36,609 bases of DNA from Gordonia lacunae (GTDB taxonomy: Bacteria > Actinomycetota > Actinomycetes > Mycobacteriales > Mycobacteriaceae): contig NZ_NGFO01000041.1 of assembly GCF_002149015.1 (NCBI RefSeq), positions 1 to 36,609 of the forward strand, in the 5' to 3' direction. This document shows, in pieces, positions 29,661-36,609 of this stretch. The position numbers were made by a program, and so were the translations under genes. The notes beneath the pieces are model-generated. The model was not told where the DNA came from. It ran no database searches and saw only the letters and a list, made by a program, of their open reading frames with translations. Every line of letters starts with the position of its first letter. The first letter of the stretch is position 1.

Positions 29661-29804
29661 TCGTCGTGGATGTCACTTACTCGGGGGCAAGTGTGCCAGT
29701 TGTACCTGAGAACAGGGTGCGGCGGGTGGCGAGCCATGCCGCCTACGCAACAATGGGGCTCGACGTGTGCGCGTCGTCCTGTCCGTGCCGACCCGAGGAG
29801 CATC

Positions 29805-30545
29805 ATGCTCATCACCGGATTCCCCGCCGGGATGTTCCAGACGAACTGCTACATCGTCGCCGCCGAGGCGGGATCGGACGCGGTGATCATCGATCCGGGT
29901 CAGGACGCGGCGCCCCGGGTCCGCGAAGTGCTCGCCGAACACGACCTCACCCCGGTGGCGGTTCTGCTCACCCACGGTCACCTCGACCACACCTGGAACG
30001 CGACGGAACTCTGCGACGAGTACTCGATTCCGGCCTACATCCATCCAGCGGACCGCCCGATGCTCGCCGACCCCGGCCTGGGTATCGGACGGGCTCTGGG
30101 CGCGATGATCGGGGACGAGGTGTTCACCGAGCCGGAGAAGGTGATCGAGTTCGCCGACGGTGAGGCGGTGGAACTCGGCGGGATCTCGTTCTCGGTCGAC
30201 CTCGCGCCCGGACACACGCAGGGCTCGGTGCTGCTCGGCGTCGAGGTCGACGTGCCGGACGAGGCCCGCGACCAGGCCGGGCCCGACACGCCCGCGGTGG
30301 TCGGGGTCTGCTTCGCCGGTGACGTACTGTTTGCCGGGTCGATCGGGCGGACCGACCTGCCGGGTGGCAACCATCAGCAGTTGCTCGACTCGATCGCGGC
30401 GAAACTGCTGCCGCTGCCCGCGGAGACACTGGTGCTGCCCGGGCACGGACCCCAGACCACGATCGGCCAGGAGAGCGCGAGCAATCCCTTCCTGACCGGA
30501 CTCGACAGCCAGAGCACACGACCGAAGGGACGACACGGACTGTGA
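29805..30545 (+). CDS. metallo-beta-lactamase-fold hydrolase, glyoxalase II-like
   Basis: 246 residues. It has the MBL metal motif THGHLDH (56-62: His57, His59, Asp61, His62), GHTQGSVLL, and CFAGDVLFAGSIGRTDLPGG, then a terminal LPGHGPQTTIGQE. It is annotated in relatives as hydroxyacylglutathione hydrolase (Rv2581c-like). Actinobacteria lack glutathione, so the natural substrate is probably another thioester such as one based on mycothiol. GAGGAG lies 5 nt before ATG 29805. Its stop overlaps the hisS start (GTGA). Confidence 0.9.
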   Translation: MLITGFPAGMFQTNCYIVAAEAGSDAVIIDPGQDAAPRVREVLAEHDLTPVAVLLTHGHLDHTWNATELCDEYSIPAYIHPADRPMLADPGLGIGRALGAMIGDEVFTEPEKVIEFADGEAVELGGISFSVDLAPGHTQGSVLLGVEVDVPDEARDQAGPDTPAVVGVCFAGDVLFAGSIGRTDLPGGNHQQLLDSIAAKLLPLPAETLVLPGHGPQTTIGQESASNPFLTGLDSQSTRPKGRHGL

Positions 30546-31807
30546 GCGGAGCATTTCAGGCCCCCCGGGGCATCCCGGACTACTTCCCGCCGAACTCGGC
30601 GGACTTCCGGAGGGTCCGGGACACGCTCACCGACGCGGCCCGTCGTGCCGGCTACGGCCACATCGAGCTGCCGGTGTTCGAGGACACCGCGCTGTTCGCG
30701 CGTGGGGTCGGCGAGTCGACCGATGTGGTGAGCAAGGAGATGTATACCTTTGCCGACCGCGGCGACCGGTCGGTGACGTTGCGTCCCGAGGGCACTGCCG
30801 GGGTGGTCCGGGCGGTCATCCAGCACGGCCTGGATCGCGGTCAGCTGCCGGTGAAGGTCTGCTATGCCGGTCCGTTCTTCCGATACGAGAAGCCACAGAC
30901 CGGCCGCTACCGCCAGTTGCAGCAGGTCGGGGTCGAGGCGATCGGCGTCGACGACCCGGCGCTCGACGCCGAGGTCATCGCGATCGCCGACGAGGGCTAC
31001 CGGCGCCTCGGTCTGACGGGATTCCGGCTCGAGATCACCTCGCTGGGCGACGACGAGAGCCGTCCGCGGTATCGAGAAGCGTTGCAGGAGTTCTTGTTCG
31101 GCCTTGACCTCGATGAGGCGACCCGCATGCGCGCCGAGATCAACCCGCTGCGGGTCCTCGACGACAAGCGTCCCGAGATCAAGGCGGCGACCGCGGGTGC
31201 GCCACTTCTCATCGACTACCTGTCCGACGATGCGAAGGCGCACTTCGATCTCGTTCTCGCGCACCTCGACCGGCTCGGGGTGGTCTACGAGATCAATCCG
31301 CGCCTCGTCCGCGGGTTGGACTACTACACGAAGACCACGTTCGAATTCGTCCACGACGGTCTCGGTGCGCAGTCGGGCATCGGCGGCGGCGGCCGCTACG
31401 ACGGTCTGATGCGTCAGCTCGGCGCGAAGCAGGACCTCTCCGGCATCGGGTTCGGGATCGGCGTCGACCGGACGATGCTCGCGCTGGAGGCCGAGGGTGT
31501 CGCGGGTACCGAGGCAGCCCGCTGCCAGGTCTTCGGAGTCCCGCTGGGGTCGGCGGCGAAGGCCGAACTCGTCGGTGTCGCAGGCGCTTTGCGCGCTGCC
31601 GGGGTCAGCGTCGATCTCGCGTACGGCGATCGCGGGCTCAAGGGCGCGATGAAGGCGGCCGACCGTTCGGGGGCGCGGCTCGCGCTGGTGCTCGGGGAGA
31701 ACGAACTGGCCGAGCGGCAGCTCGAGATCAAGGACCTGAGCAACGGCGAACAGCACCGGATCGCCCTCGGCGACGTGGTCGCCGAGGTCCGTCGCCTGCT
31801 GGGCTGA
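30542..31807 (+). CDS. hisS: histidine--tRNA ligase
   Basis: 421 residues, class II synthetase. Motif 1 region is FQAPRGIPDYFPPNSADFRR; motif 2 is FFRYEKPQTGRYRQLQQVGVE in part; the histidine-specific LVRGLDYYTKTTFEF is present; motif 3 is SGIGFGIGVDRTMLAL. A C-terminal anticodon-binding domain follows. It charges tRNA-His. GTG 30542 overlaps the glyoxalase stop by four bases. Gene order matches Rv2580c. It is convergent with the TetR gene only 12 bp away. Confidence 0.96.
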   Translation: MSGAFQAPRGIPDYFPPNSADFRRVRDTLTDAARRAGYGHIELPVFEDTALFARGVGESTDVVSKEMYTFADRGDRSVTLRPEGTAGVVRAVIQHGLDRGQLPVKVCYAGPFFRYEKPQTGRYRQLQQVGVEAIGVDDPALDAEVIAIADEGYRRLGLTGFRLEITSLGDDESRPRYREALQEFLFGLDLDEATRMRAEINPLRVLDDKRPEIKAATAGAPLLIDYLSDDAKAHFDLVLAHLDRLGVVYEINPRLVRGLDYYTKTTFEFVHDGLGAQSGIGGGGRYDGLMRQLGAKQDLSGIGFGIGVDRTMLALEAEGVAGTEAARCQVFGVPLGSAAKAELVGVAGALRAAGVSVDLAYGDRGLKGAMKAADRSGARLALVLGENELAERQLEIKDLSNGEQHRIALGDVVAEVRRLLG

Positions 31808-31819
31808 GACCCGCGCGCC

Positions 31820-32497
31820 TCATTCCACCCGGTGGGTGCCGGATTCCAGGCGTGAGCGTGCCAGCTCGCTGGCGGCGGTGCCGAGGGCGAGCCACAGGGC
31901 GCTGATGTCGTCGACGAGGTCGGTCCGGGAGACCGGCAGGGTGCCCTCGGCCCACGCGAGGATCGCTTGCGCGCTGCCGCCGATGACGAAGGCGGGGGCG
32001 GTCCGGGCCAGGGAGTCGGCCTCGAGTTCGACGTCGTGGATGGTCCGTGCGTGCTCGATCAGGACGGCGGTCAGGCCGGTCATGGCCTCGGTGCGCCGTT
32101 CATCAGCGGCGGGGGTCCCGGCCGCGCCGCCCAACAGGATCCGCGCCTTGCGTCGGTCGGTGCCCAGGACCCCGACGACGGCGTCGACGGCACCGCGGGC
32201 CTGGTCGGCGAGCGGACGGTCGAGTAGGCCGAGGTAGGCGCCGACGGCCGCCTGGACCACCTCGCCGGAGATGTCGTCGATCACCGCATCGGCCAGGGCG
32301 TCGAGGTCGGGGAAGCTCTCGTAGAAGTAGCGCTTGTTGAGTTGCGCGTCGGCGCAGAGACCCGCGACCGTCGCGGCCCGCCATCGACCGTCGGACATCA
32401 CCGTCGCCGCGGCATCGACGAGAGCGGCGCGTCGGCGCGCCGTCCGCCCGGCCGCGGATTCGCCGCCATAGCTCCGGTCGGTGCTGGTCGAACTCAC
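31820..32497 (-). CDS. TetR-family transcriptional regulator
   Basis: 225 residues. The N-terminal helix-turn-helix is clear: RRRAALVDAAATVMSDGRWR, ATVAGLCADAQLNKRYFYES and FPDLDALADAVIDD. The C-terminal ligand domain (about 80-225) is not recognised to a subgroup. GTG 32497 is chosen because AAGGA lies upstream and the basic N-terminus precedes the HTH by a normal length. It is divergent from the unknown gene at 32611, with two matching operators in the 113-bp gap. It therefore most likely represses that gene, the SDR and itself. Confidence 0.9.
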   Translation of the reverse strand: MSSTSTDRSYGGESAAGRTARRRAALVDAAATVMSDGRWRAATVAGLCADAQLNKRYFYESFPDLDALADAVIDDISGEVVQAAVGAYLGLLDRPLADQARGAVDAVVGVLGTDRRKARILLGGAAGTPAADERRTEAMTGLTAVLIEHARTIHDVELEADSLARTAPAFVIGGSAQAILAWAEGTLPVSRTDLVDDISALWLALGTAASELARSRLESGTHRVE

Positions 32498-32534
32498 CGG
32501 CTCATCCTTCCATCCCGCCGGGCCGAGTCGGGCG

Positions 32535-32563
32535 TTGACAGTCCGCACCCCATCTGGCACATT
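32535..32563 (+). promoter_or_regulatory. promoter of the TetR-controlled pair
   Basis: A perfect TTGACA (32535-32540) is followed after 17 bp by CACATT (32558-32563); with 19-bp spacing CATTCT is an alternative -10. The -10 lies inside operator 1, as expected for repression. Confidence 0.5.
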
Positions 32564-32572
32564 CTGGTACCA
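32555..32572. promoter_or_regulatory. TetR operator 1
   Basis: TGGCAC-ATTCTG-GTACCA is an 18-bp inverted repeat with one mismatch in the arms. Its layout is identical to operator 2, 25 bp downstream, and it overlaps the -10 region. Confidence 0.65.
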
Positions 32573-32579
32573 CATTAAG

Positions 32580-32597
32580 TGGCACGAAACGGTGCCA
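32580..32597. promoter_or_regulatory. TetR operator 2
   Basis: TGGCAC-GAAACG-GTGCCA has perfect 6-bp arms with a 6-bp centre, like operator 1. It covers the predicted start and 5' leader, just before the AGGAG ribosome site at 32601-32605. Confidence 0.7.
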
Positions 32598-32610
32598 GAT
32601 AGGAGACGTG

Positions 32611-33288
32611 ATGAGCGTAGAGCCGAACACCGCACGAGATGTCGACGAGGCGAGCCCGACGGAGCTCCAGATGCTGACCGAACTGCGGACCCTCGCCGAT
32701 CACAGCCCGATCCGGGCGCGCTGCGCGGCATGGGACTTCCTTCGGCAGCTCGGTGGGCGCGACGACCGGGAGGCGCTCTCGAGGCTCTTCGCAGCCGGAG
32801 GCGACCCGCAGGACCTCGACGGGAAGCTGGAGGGACTGATCGTGGGCAAGCTGTTCGGGATTCCCGAGGCGGCGCTGGCGAACCCGTTGATGAGAATCGA
32901 TCCGACGTGGCGGGGCAAGTCCTTCGACCAGCGTGCGGGGACCGGCCTCAACCGGCTCTCACCCATCGCCGCGCTGGTGATGCCGATCATCACCGCCGGC
33001 TACCTCGGCCTGCGCCGGGTCGACGGCGAGATGGAGGGCTTCCACTTCGACCACGAGCCGAGCGTCGGACTCATCGAGCCGACGGTGCGCGTGCGCGCGC
33101 TCGACTACGGGGTGCCGAAGTACGGGAACCCGGGGGTGCGTACGTTCCCGATCCGTAGGACCCGGGACGAGATCGTCGAACTCGTCCCGGGCGTGTACCT
33201 CGGCCGGGCGCTGCTGTTCCGGAGCAGCGGTGAGATCCGCCTGATCGCGTACTTCGCCCTGCGCCACCCGATCGGCAGCCCGCTGTGA
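32611..33288 (+). CDS. unknown soluble protein paired with an SDR
   Basis: 225 residues, no signal peptide or clear membrane helix. The first 100 residues are helical and charged. The C-terminal half looks beta-rich: WRGKSFDQRAGTGLNRLSPI (about 102-121), GFHFDHEPSVGLIEPTVRV, and ELVPGVYLGRALLFRSSGE, a spacing reminiscent of lipocalin-like or GXWXG-type small-molecule binding proteins. I cannot name the family. AGGAG lies 5 nt before ATG 32611, and GTG 32608 is an in-frame neighbour. It overlaps the SDR start by four bases and shares its TetR-controlled promoter. A role in handling the hydrophobic substrate of the SDR is an inference from context. Confidence 0.75.
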   Translation: MSVEPNTARDVDEASPTELQMLTELRTLADHSPIRARCAAWDFLRQLGGRDDREALSRLFAAGGDPQDLDGKLEGLIVGKLFGIPEAALANPLMRIDPTWRGKSFDQRAGTGLNRLSPIAALVMPIITAGYLGLRRVDGEMEGFHFDHEPSVGLIEPTVRVRALDYGVPKYGNPGVRTFPIRRTRDEIVELVPGVYLGRALLFRSSGEIRLIAYFALRHPIGSPL

Positions 33289-34100
33289 TCGCACTCCAGG
33301 GCGCGCGGGTGTGCGTCACCGGGGGAGCCCGGGGTATCGGTGCCGCCACGGCCGCCGCACTCGTCGAGCGTGGCGCGACCGTGTGGATCGGCGACCGCGA
33401 TCTCGACGCCGCGACCGCCACGGCCGAGCGACTCGGACGCAGGGCCCGCGCAGTTCGCCTCGACGTCACCGATGTCGACTCGTTCGCCGCCTTCGTCGAC
33501 ACCGCGGCGGCGACGGGACCGATCGACATGCTCGTCAACAACGCGGGCATCCAGCACATGGGCCGCTTCGTCGACCAGGATCTCGCGGGGCTGCACCGTG
33601 AACTGGCGATCAACCTCGGGGCCGTCGTCACCGGCACCCACCTCGTGCTGCCCGGGATGATCGAGCGCCGGCGCGGCCACATCGTCAACGTGTCGTCGAT
33701 GGCGGGCAAGGTCACCACACCCGGGATCGCGACCTACTGCGCGTCGAAGTTCGGCGTCGTCGCGCTGTCGAAGGCGATCCGTGCCGAGCTCGCCGGGACG
33801 GGCGTCACGATGACGACGATCCTGCCCGCGGCCACGCGCACCGATCTGACCGCGGGCGTCCGGTTGAGGTTGCAGCCCACGCTCGAACCCGACGATGTCG
33901 CCGCCGCGATCGTCGGCAGCGCCGGCCACGGCCGCGGGGAGGTCACCGTCCCGCGCCACCTCGCGCCGATCGGCATCCTCGAGGACCTCATCCCGTCGCC
34001 GATCATGTGGCGTCTCAAGCGGTTCGTCGGGGGTGCGGACTACGGCGCGTTCGACGAGGGGCAGCGGCAGGCGTACCTGGACCGCAGTCGGGCGTCCTGA
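33285..34100 (+). CDS. short-chain dehydrogenase/reductase
   Basis: 271 residues, classical SDR Rossmann fold. The cofactor motif TGGARGIG is at 12-19, the DRDLD segment after strand 2 suggests NAD-type binding, NNAG lies near 84, Ser in NVSSMAG near 137, and the YCASK catalytic Tyr151 and Lys155. The C-terminal tail (PSPIMWRLKRFVGGADYGAF) is longer than usual and may form the substrate lid or a membrane contact. GTG 33285 overlaps the previous gene as GTGA. The substrate is unknown; TetR control suggests induction by a specific, possibly lipid or steroid-like, compound. Confidence 0.9.
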   Translation: MIALQGARVCVTGGARGIGAATAAALVERGATVWIGDRDLDAATATAERLGRRARAVRLDVTDVDSFAAFVDTAAATGPIDMLVNNAGIQHMGRFVDQDLAGLHRELAINLGAVVTGTHLVLPGMIERRRGHIVNVSSMAGKVTTPGIATYCASKFGVVALSKAIRAELAGTGVTMTTILPAATRTDLTAGVRLRLQPTLEPDDVAAAIVGSAGHGRGEVTVPRHLAPIGILEDLIPSPIMWRLKRFVGGADYGAFDEGQRQAYLDRSRAS

Positions 34101-34115
34101 CGGTCCGTGCGGGCC

Positions 34116-35789
34116 TCAGCCGGCGGGCCGGCCGGCGACCTCGGCCGCGAGGACGTCCAGCGAGACACCGCCGAGAGCCAGTGCGCGCGAGTGGAAGTCC
34201 TTGAGGGTCCACTCCGGGTGCTGGCGGAGTGCGGCGGTGCGGGTCTGTTCCCAGACGCGCTGGCCGAGGGCATAGGAGGGGGCCTGGCCGGGCCAGCCCA
34301 GATAGCGGTCCAGTTCGAAGCGCAGCACCGAATGATCCATCGCGACCGACGAGGTCAGGAACGACCAGGCCTTGTCGGCGTCCCAGATCCCGCCGCCGAG
34401 GGACTCGGGTGCGGGCAGGCGACAGTGGACGCCGATGTCGACCACGACCCGCGCGGCGCGCAGGCGCTGGGAGTCGAGCATGCCCATGCGATCGCCCGGG
34501 TCCTCGAGCCAGCCGAGTTCGTCCATCAGGCGCTCGGCGTACAGGGCCCAGCCCTCGCCGTGCCCGGACGTGAACGAGGCGAGTTTGCGCCACGAGTTGA
34601 GGTCCGGATCCACGATCGCCGACCCGAGCTGGAGATGGTGCCCCGGGACGCCCTCGTGGTAGACGGTCGTCTTCTCCTGCCACGTGTGGAAGACGGTCTG
34701 GTCGTCGGGCACCGCCCACCACATGCGGCCGGGCCGGGCCAGATCCTCGCTGGGCTGGGTGTAGTAGATGATGCCGGTCGACGACGGCGCGAGCCGGCAC
34801 TCGAGCCGGGACAGCCGGGCCGGGAGGTCGAAGTGGGTCCCCGCGAGGCCGGCGACCGCCGCGTCGGAGGTCGCCTGCATCCAGTCGACGAATTCGGCGC
34901 GATCGTGGATCTGGTACTGCGGCTGCCGGTCCAGCCAGGCGAGGGTCGCCGCGACGCCCTGTCCCGGAAGGAGACCCTCGGCGATCTCCTGCTGTTCGGC
35001 GACGATCTGCTGCAGGCGGGTCATCGCCCAGGCGTACGCATCGTCGGGATCCGCATCGGCACCCAGATACGCCGCCAGGTGCAGCAGGTACCGGTCGCGG
35101 CCGACGGCGTCGTCGTCGAGGGCGTGATCGAGAACCTCGGTGCGCAGGTAGTGCGCGAACGTCCCGAACGAGGTGCGCGCGGCGTCGAGCGCGGTCGCGA
35201 GCGTGCCAGCCAGCGCCGGGTCGGCAGCGATCGGCGCGGTGGTGCCGCCGATGGCGTCGGCCGCCGAATCCGCCTGCCGGGCGACGGCCTCCACCTGCCG
35301 GCGGGCCGGCGGCGGGCCGTGCCGAAGCCGATGCGCCAGACCGTCGACGACGCCGGTCAGCGAGGCCGGGATCGCGGTCAGCCGGGACAGGAAGACCTCG
35401 CGCTGTTCACGACTGTCGGTGGGCATGAGGTCGAAGACGTCGCGCAGTGCCTGCAGCGGCGACGCGATGACGTTGCAGGCGCCGATGTGCTCCCCGGCGT
35501 CGGCGAGCGCGAGTTCACGGCGCAGCGAGGCGCTCATCGTCGCGACGGTGACGCGGTCGATGGCATCGGTGACGTCGGCGCCCGCCAGCGCGGACAGGGT
35601 GCCCGCGGCGACCTCGGCGCGTTCGGCGCACCCCTGCGCGGAGAAGTCGGTCATCCGGTCGTCGTGCTCGCCGTGACCGATCTCGGTGGCGAACAGCGGA
35701 TCCAGCGTGCACAGCCGGTCGAGGTGGGTTTCGGCGATCGCGTCGACCGCGGTGGGCCGGCGCGCGCCGGCGGCGTCGCCGGCGTTCAC
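34116..35789 (-). CDS. DUF885-family putative metallopeptidase
   Basis: 557 residues, mostly helical. It carries a gluzincin-like zinc motif in VYHEGVPGHHLQ and a downstream HGEGWALYAERLMDELG, the pattern of DUF885 proteins related to carboxypeptidase-like M32/M2 folds. There is no signal peptide, so it is cytoplasmic. Start GTG 35789 overlaps the stop of the upstream zinc peptidase (GTGA), so the two peptidases are coupled. The much longer open frame upstream runs through that gene in another frame. Substrate unknown. Confidence 0.9.
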   Translation of the reverse strand: MNAGDAAGARRPTAVDAIAETHLDRLCTLDPLFATEIGHGEHDDRMTDFSAQGCAERAEVAAGTLSALAGADVTDAIDRVTVATMSASLRRELALADAGEHIGACNVIASPLQALRDVFDLMPTDSREQREVFLSRLTAIPASLTGVVDGLAHRLRHGPPPARRQVEAVARQADSAADAIGGTTAPIAADPALAGTLATALDAARTSFGTFAHYLRTEVLDHALDDDAVGRDRYLLHLAAYLGADADPDDAYAWAMTRLQQIVAEQQEIAEGLLPGQGVAATLAWLDRQPQYQIHDRAEFVDWMQATSDAAVAGLAGTHFDLPARLSRLECRLAPSSTGIIYYTQPSEDLARPGRMWWAVPDDQTVFHTWQEKTTVYHEGVPGHHLQLGSAIVDPDLNSWRKLASFTSGHGEGWALYAERLMDELGWLEDPGDRMGMLDSQRLRAARVVVDIGVHCRLPAPESLGGGIWDADKAWSFLTSSVAMDHSVLRFELDRYLGWPGQAPSYALGQRVWEQTRTAALRQHPEWTLKDFHSRALALGGVSLDVLAAEVAGRPAG

Positions 35790-36609
35790 AGGTCGTCGGT
35801 GGCGAACGTGTCGCAGCGATTCGGGTCGCCCGCCTGGTAGCCGATGGTGAACCAGCGCGTGCGTTGCGCGGCCGAGCCGTGGGTCCAGCCCTCGGGATTG
35901 GAACCCGGGCCCTGGATGGTGTCGTCGCCGATGGCCTTCGCGGTCTGGATCACGCTCGCGATCTGATCCTCGGTGATCGGTGCCAGCAGTGCGTCGGGCC
36001 CGTCGTCGGCGTGGTGGGCCCACACCCCGGCCAGACAGTCGGCCTGCAACTCGACCCGGACCGAACCCGAGCGCGGTCCCTGCGAGCCCATCCGCTGACC
36101 CTTCGCGAGGGCGCCGGTGAGGTTCTGGACGTGGTGCCCGTACTCGTGGGCCACGACGTACTCCTGCGCGAGGGGCCCGTCGCTGCCGCCCATGCGCCGG
36201 AGCTGGGCGAAGAATGTCGGGTCGAAGTACGCCGTCGAATCGGCGGGGCAGTAGAACGGGCCGGTCGCCGAGCTCGCCGAGCCGCACCCGGTGTTCACCG
36301 CGTCGGCGAAGACGACCGTCTGCGGTGGCTTGTACTCGGGCCACAGGTCCGACCACACGGAGTCGACACTGACGGTGGTCGCCTTGATCCGGCAGATCGT
36401 GTTCTCGTTCGCCATCTCGTAGGTGCACGAGTCCAGCTGCTGCTGGATCTGCGCGGCGTCGGACGACGCCCCGGGCGCCGGACCGCCGGAGCCGAGCAGA
36501 TCGCCGGGATTCACGCCGAAGAACAGGGCGACGATCGTGATGAGGAGCCCCGCACCACCACCCAGCGCGATACGGCCCCCGCCGCCCCCGCCACCGCCGG
36601 AGACGTTGC
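35786..36609 (-). CDS. YpfJ-type neutral zinc metallopeptidase (5' end outside window)
   Basis: At least 274 residues are visible. The minus strand enters from the window edge with a Gly-rich stretch (NVSGGGGGGGGRIALGG), then a membrane segment (AGLLITIVALFFGV) and an extracytoplasmic Zn_peptidase domain with VVAHEYGHHVQNL (HExxH zinc motif) and VELQADCLAGVWAHH. Four or more cysteines could form disulfides. A GTG at 36514 lies inside the membrane segment and is not the start; the true N-terminus is beyond 36609. It is followed by the overlapping DUF885 peptidase. Substrate unknown. Confidence 0.9.
   Translation of the reverse strand, partial: NVSGGGGGGGGRIALGGGAGLLITIVALFFGVNPGDLLGSGGPAPGASSDAAQIQQQLDSCTYEMANENTICRIKATTVSVDSVWSDLWPEYKPPQTVVFADAVNTGCGSASSATGPFYCPADSTAYFDPTFFAQLRRMGGSDGPLAQEYVVAHEYGHHVQNLTGALAKGQRMGSQGPRSGSVRVELQADCLAGVWAHHADDGPDALLAPITEDQIASVIQTAKAIGDDTIQGPGSNPEGWTHGSAAQRTRWFTIGYQAGDPNRCDTFATDDL

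Noticed and set aside
34107..35840. 577-codon plus-strand open frame opposite the DUF885 gene
   Set aside because: The minus strand carries a clear metallopeptidase with zinc motifs. The plus frame is a GC-driven shadow.
35790..36428. Long N-terminal extension of the DUF885 frame
   Set aside because: This part reads the overlapping YpfJ-type peptidase in a different frame. The GTG at 35789, with a GTGA overlap, is the sensible start.
1..36609. CRISPR array, prophage, T-box or other riboswitch
   Set aside because: No regularly spaced repeats, phage genes or T-box elements before thrS or hisS were seen. The leaders of those genes are too short or absent.

Overview
This is a contiguous piece of a high-GC actinobacterial chromosome. 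The gene order thrS - HIT phosphorylase - pgsA - PIM acyltransferase - pimA, then pdxS, tesB, pdxT, yebC, ruvCAB, yajC-secD-secF, a solute-binding lipoprotein, apt, rel, ppiB, glyoxalase II and hisS is the order of the Mycobacterium tuberculosis Rv2614c-Rv2580c block. Together with the phosphatidylinositol-mannoside (PIM) genes this points to Mycobacteriales. Gordonia or a close relative is my best guess, but that is inference and not a database match.

Left edge (1-3650), accessory in character: the start of an IS481-type transposase on the minus strand, facing a collapsed copy of a similar element; a small secreted two-Cys-pair protein; a minus-strand tRNA operon Gly(GCC)-Cys(GCA)-Val(GAC); a plus-strand tRNA-Val(CAC); a RelQ-like small alarmone synthetase; and a second small secreted protein that looks like a paralogue of the first.

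Central block (3750-12970): a PimE-like GT87 mannosyltransferase, a PGPGW membrane protein, then the tightly overlapping thrS-to-pimA operon and pdxS. Between pdxS and its partner pdxT lies a 2.4 kb insert (13099-15403) absent from the mycobacterial order: a PP2C phosphatase, a protein with a degenerate FHA domain plus a winged-helix-like tail, and a LuxR-type DNA-binding protein behind a promoter with repeated palindromic motifs. I regard this as the best candidate for an undescribed regulatory module.

Right block (15467-31807): vitamin B6 amidotransferase, YebC, Holliday-junction resolution under a clear LexA box, Sec accessory proteins, adenine salvage, the bifunctional Rel protein, cyclophilin, glyoxalase II and HisRS. 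The ppiB/glyoxalase intergenic region carries three palindromes in tandem with a period of about 25 bp.

Right edge (31820-36609): a TetR regulator divergent from an unknown gene plus an SDR enzyme, with two matching 18-bp operators between them. Then come a DUF885 peptidase and a YpfJ-type zinc peptidase, the latter cut by the window end. Several genes (555, 3751, 15467, 23801) have a TANNNT-like -10 box about 7 nt before the start codon and no Shine-Dalgarno sequence, so they are probably leaderless.
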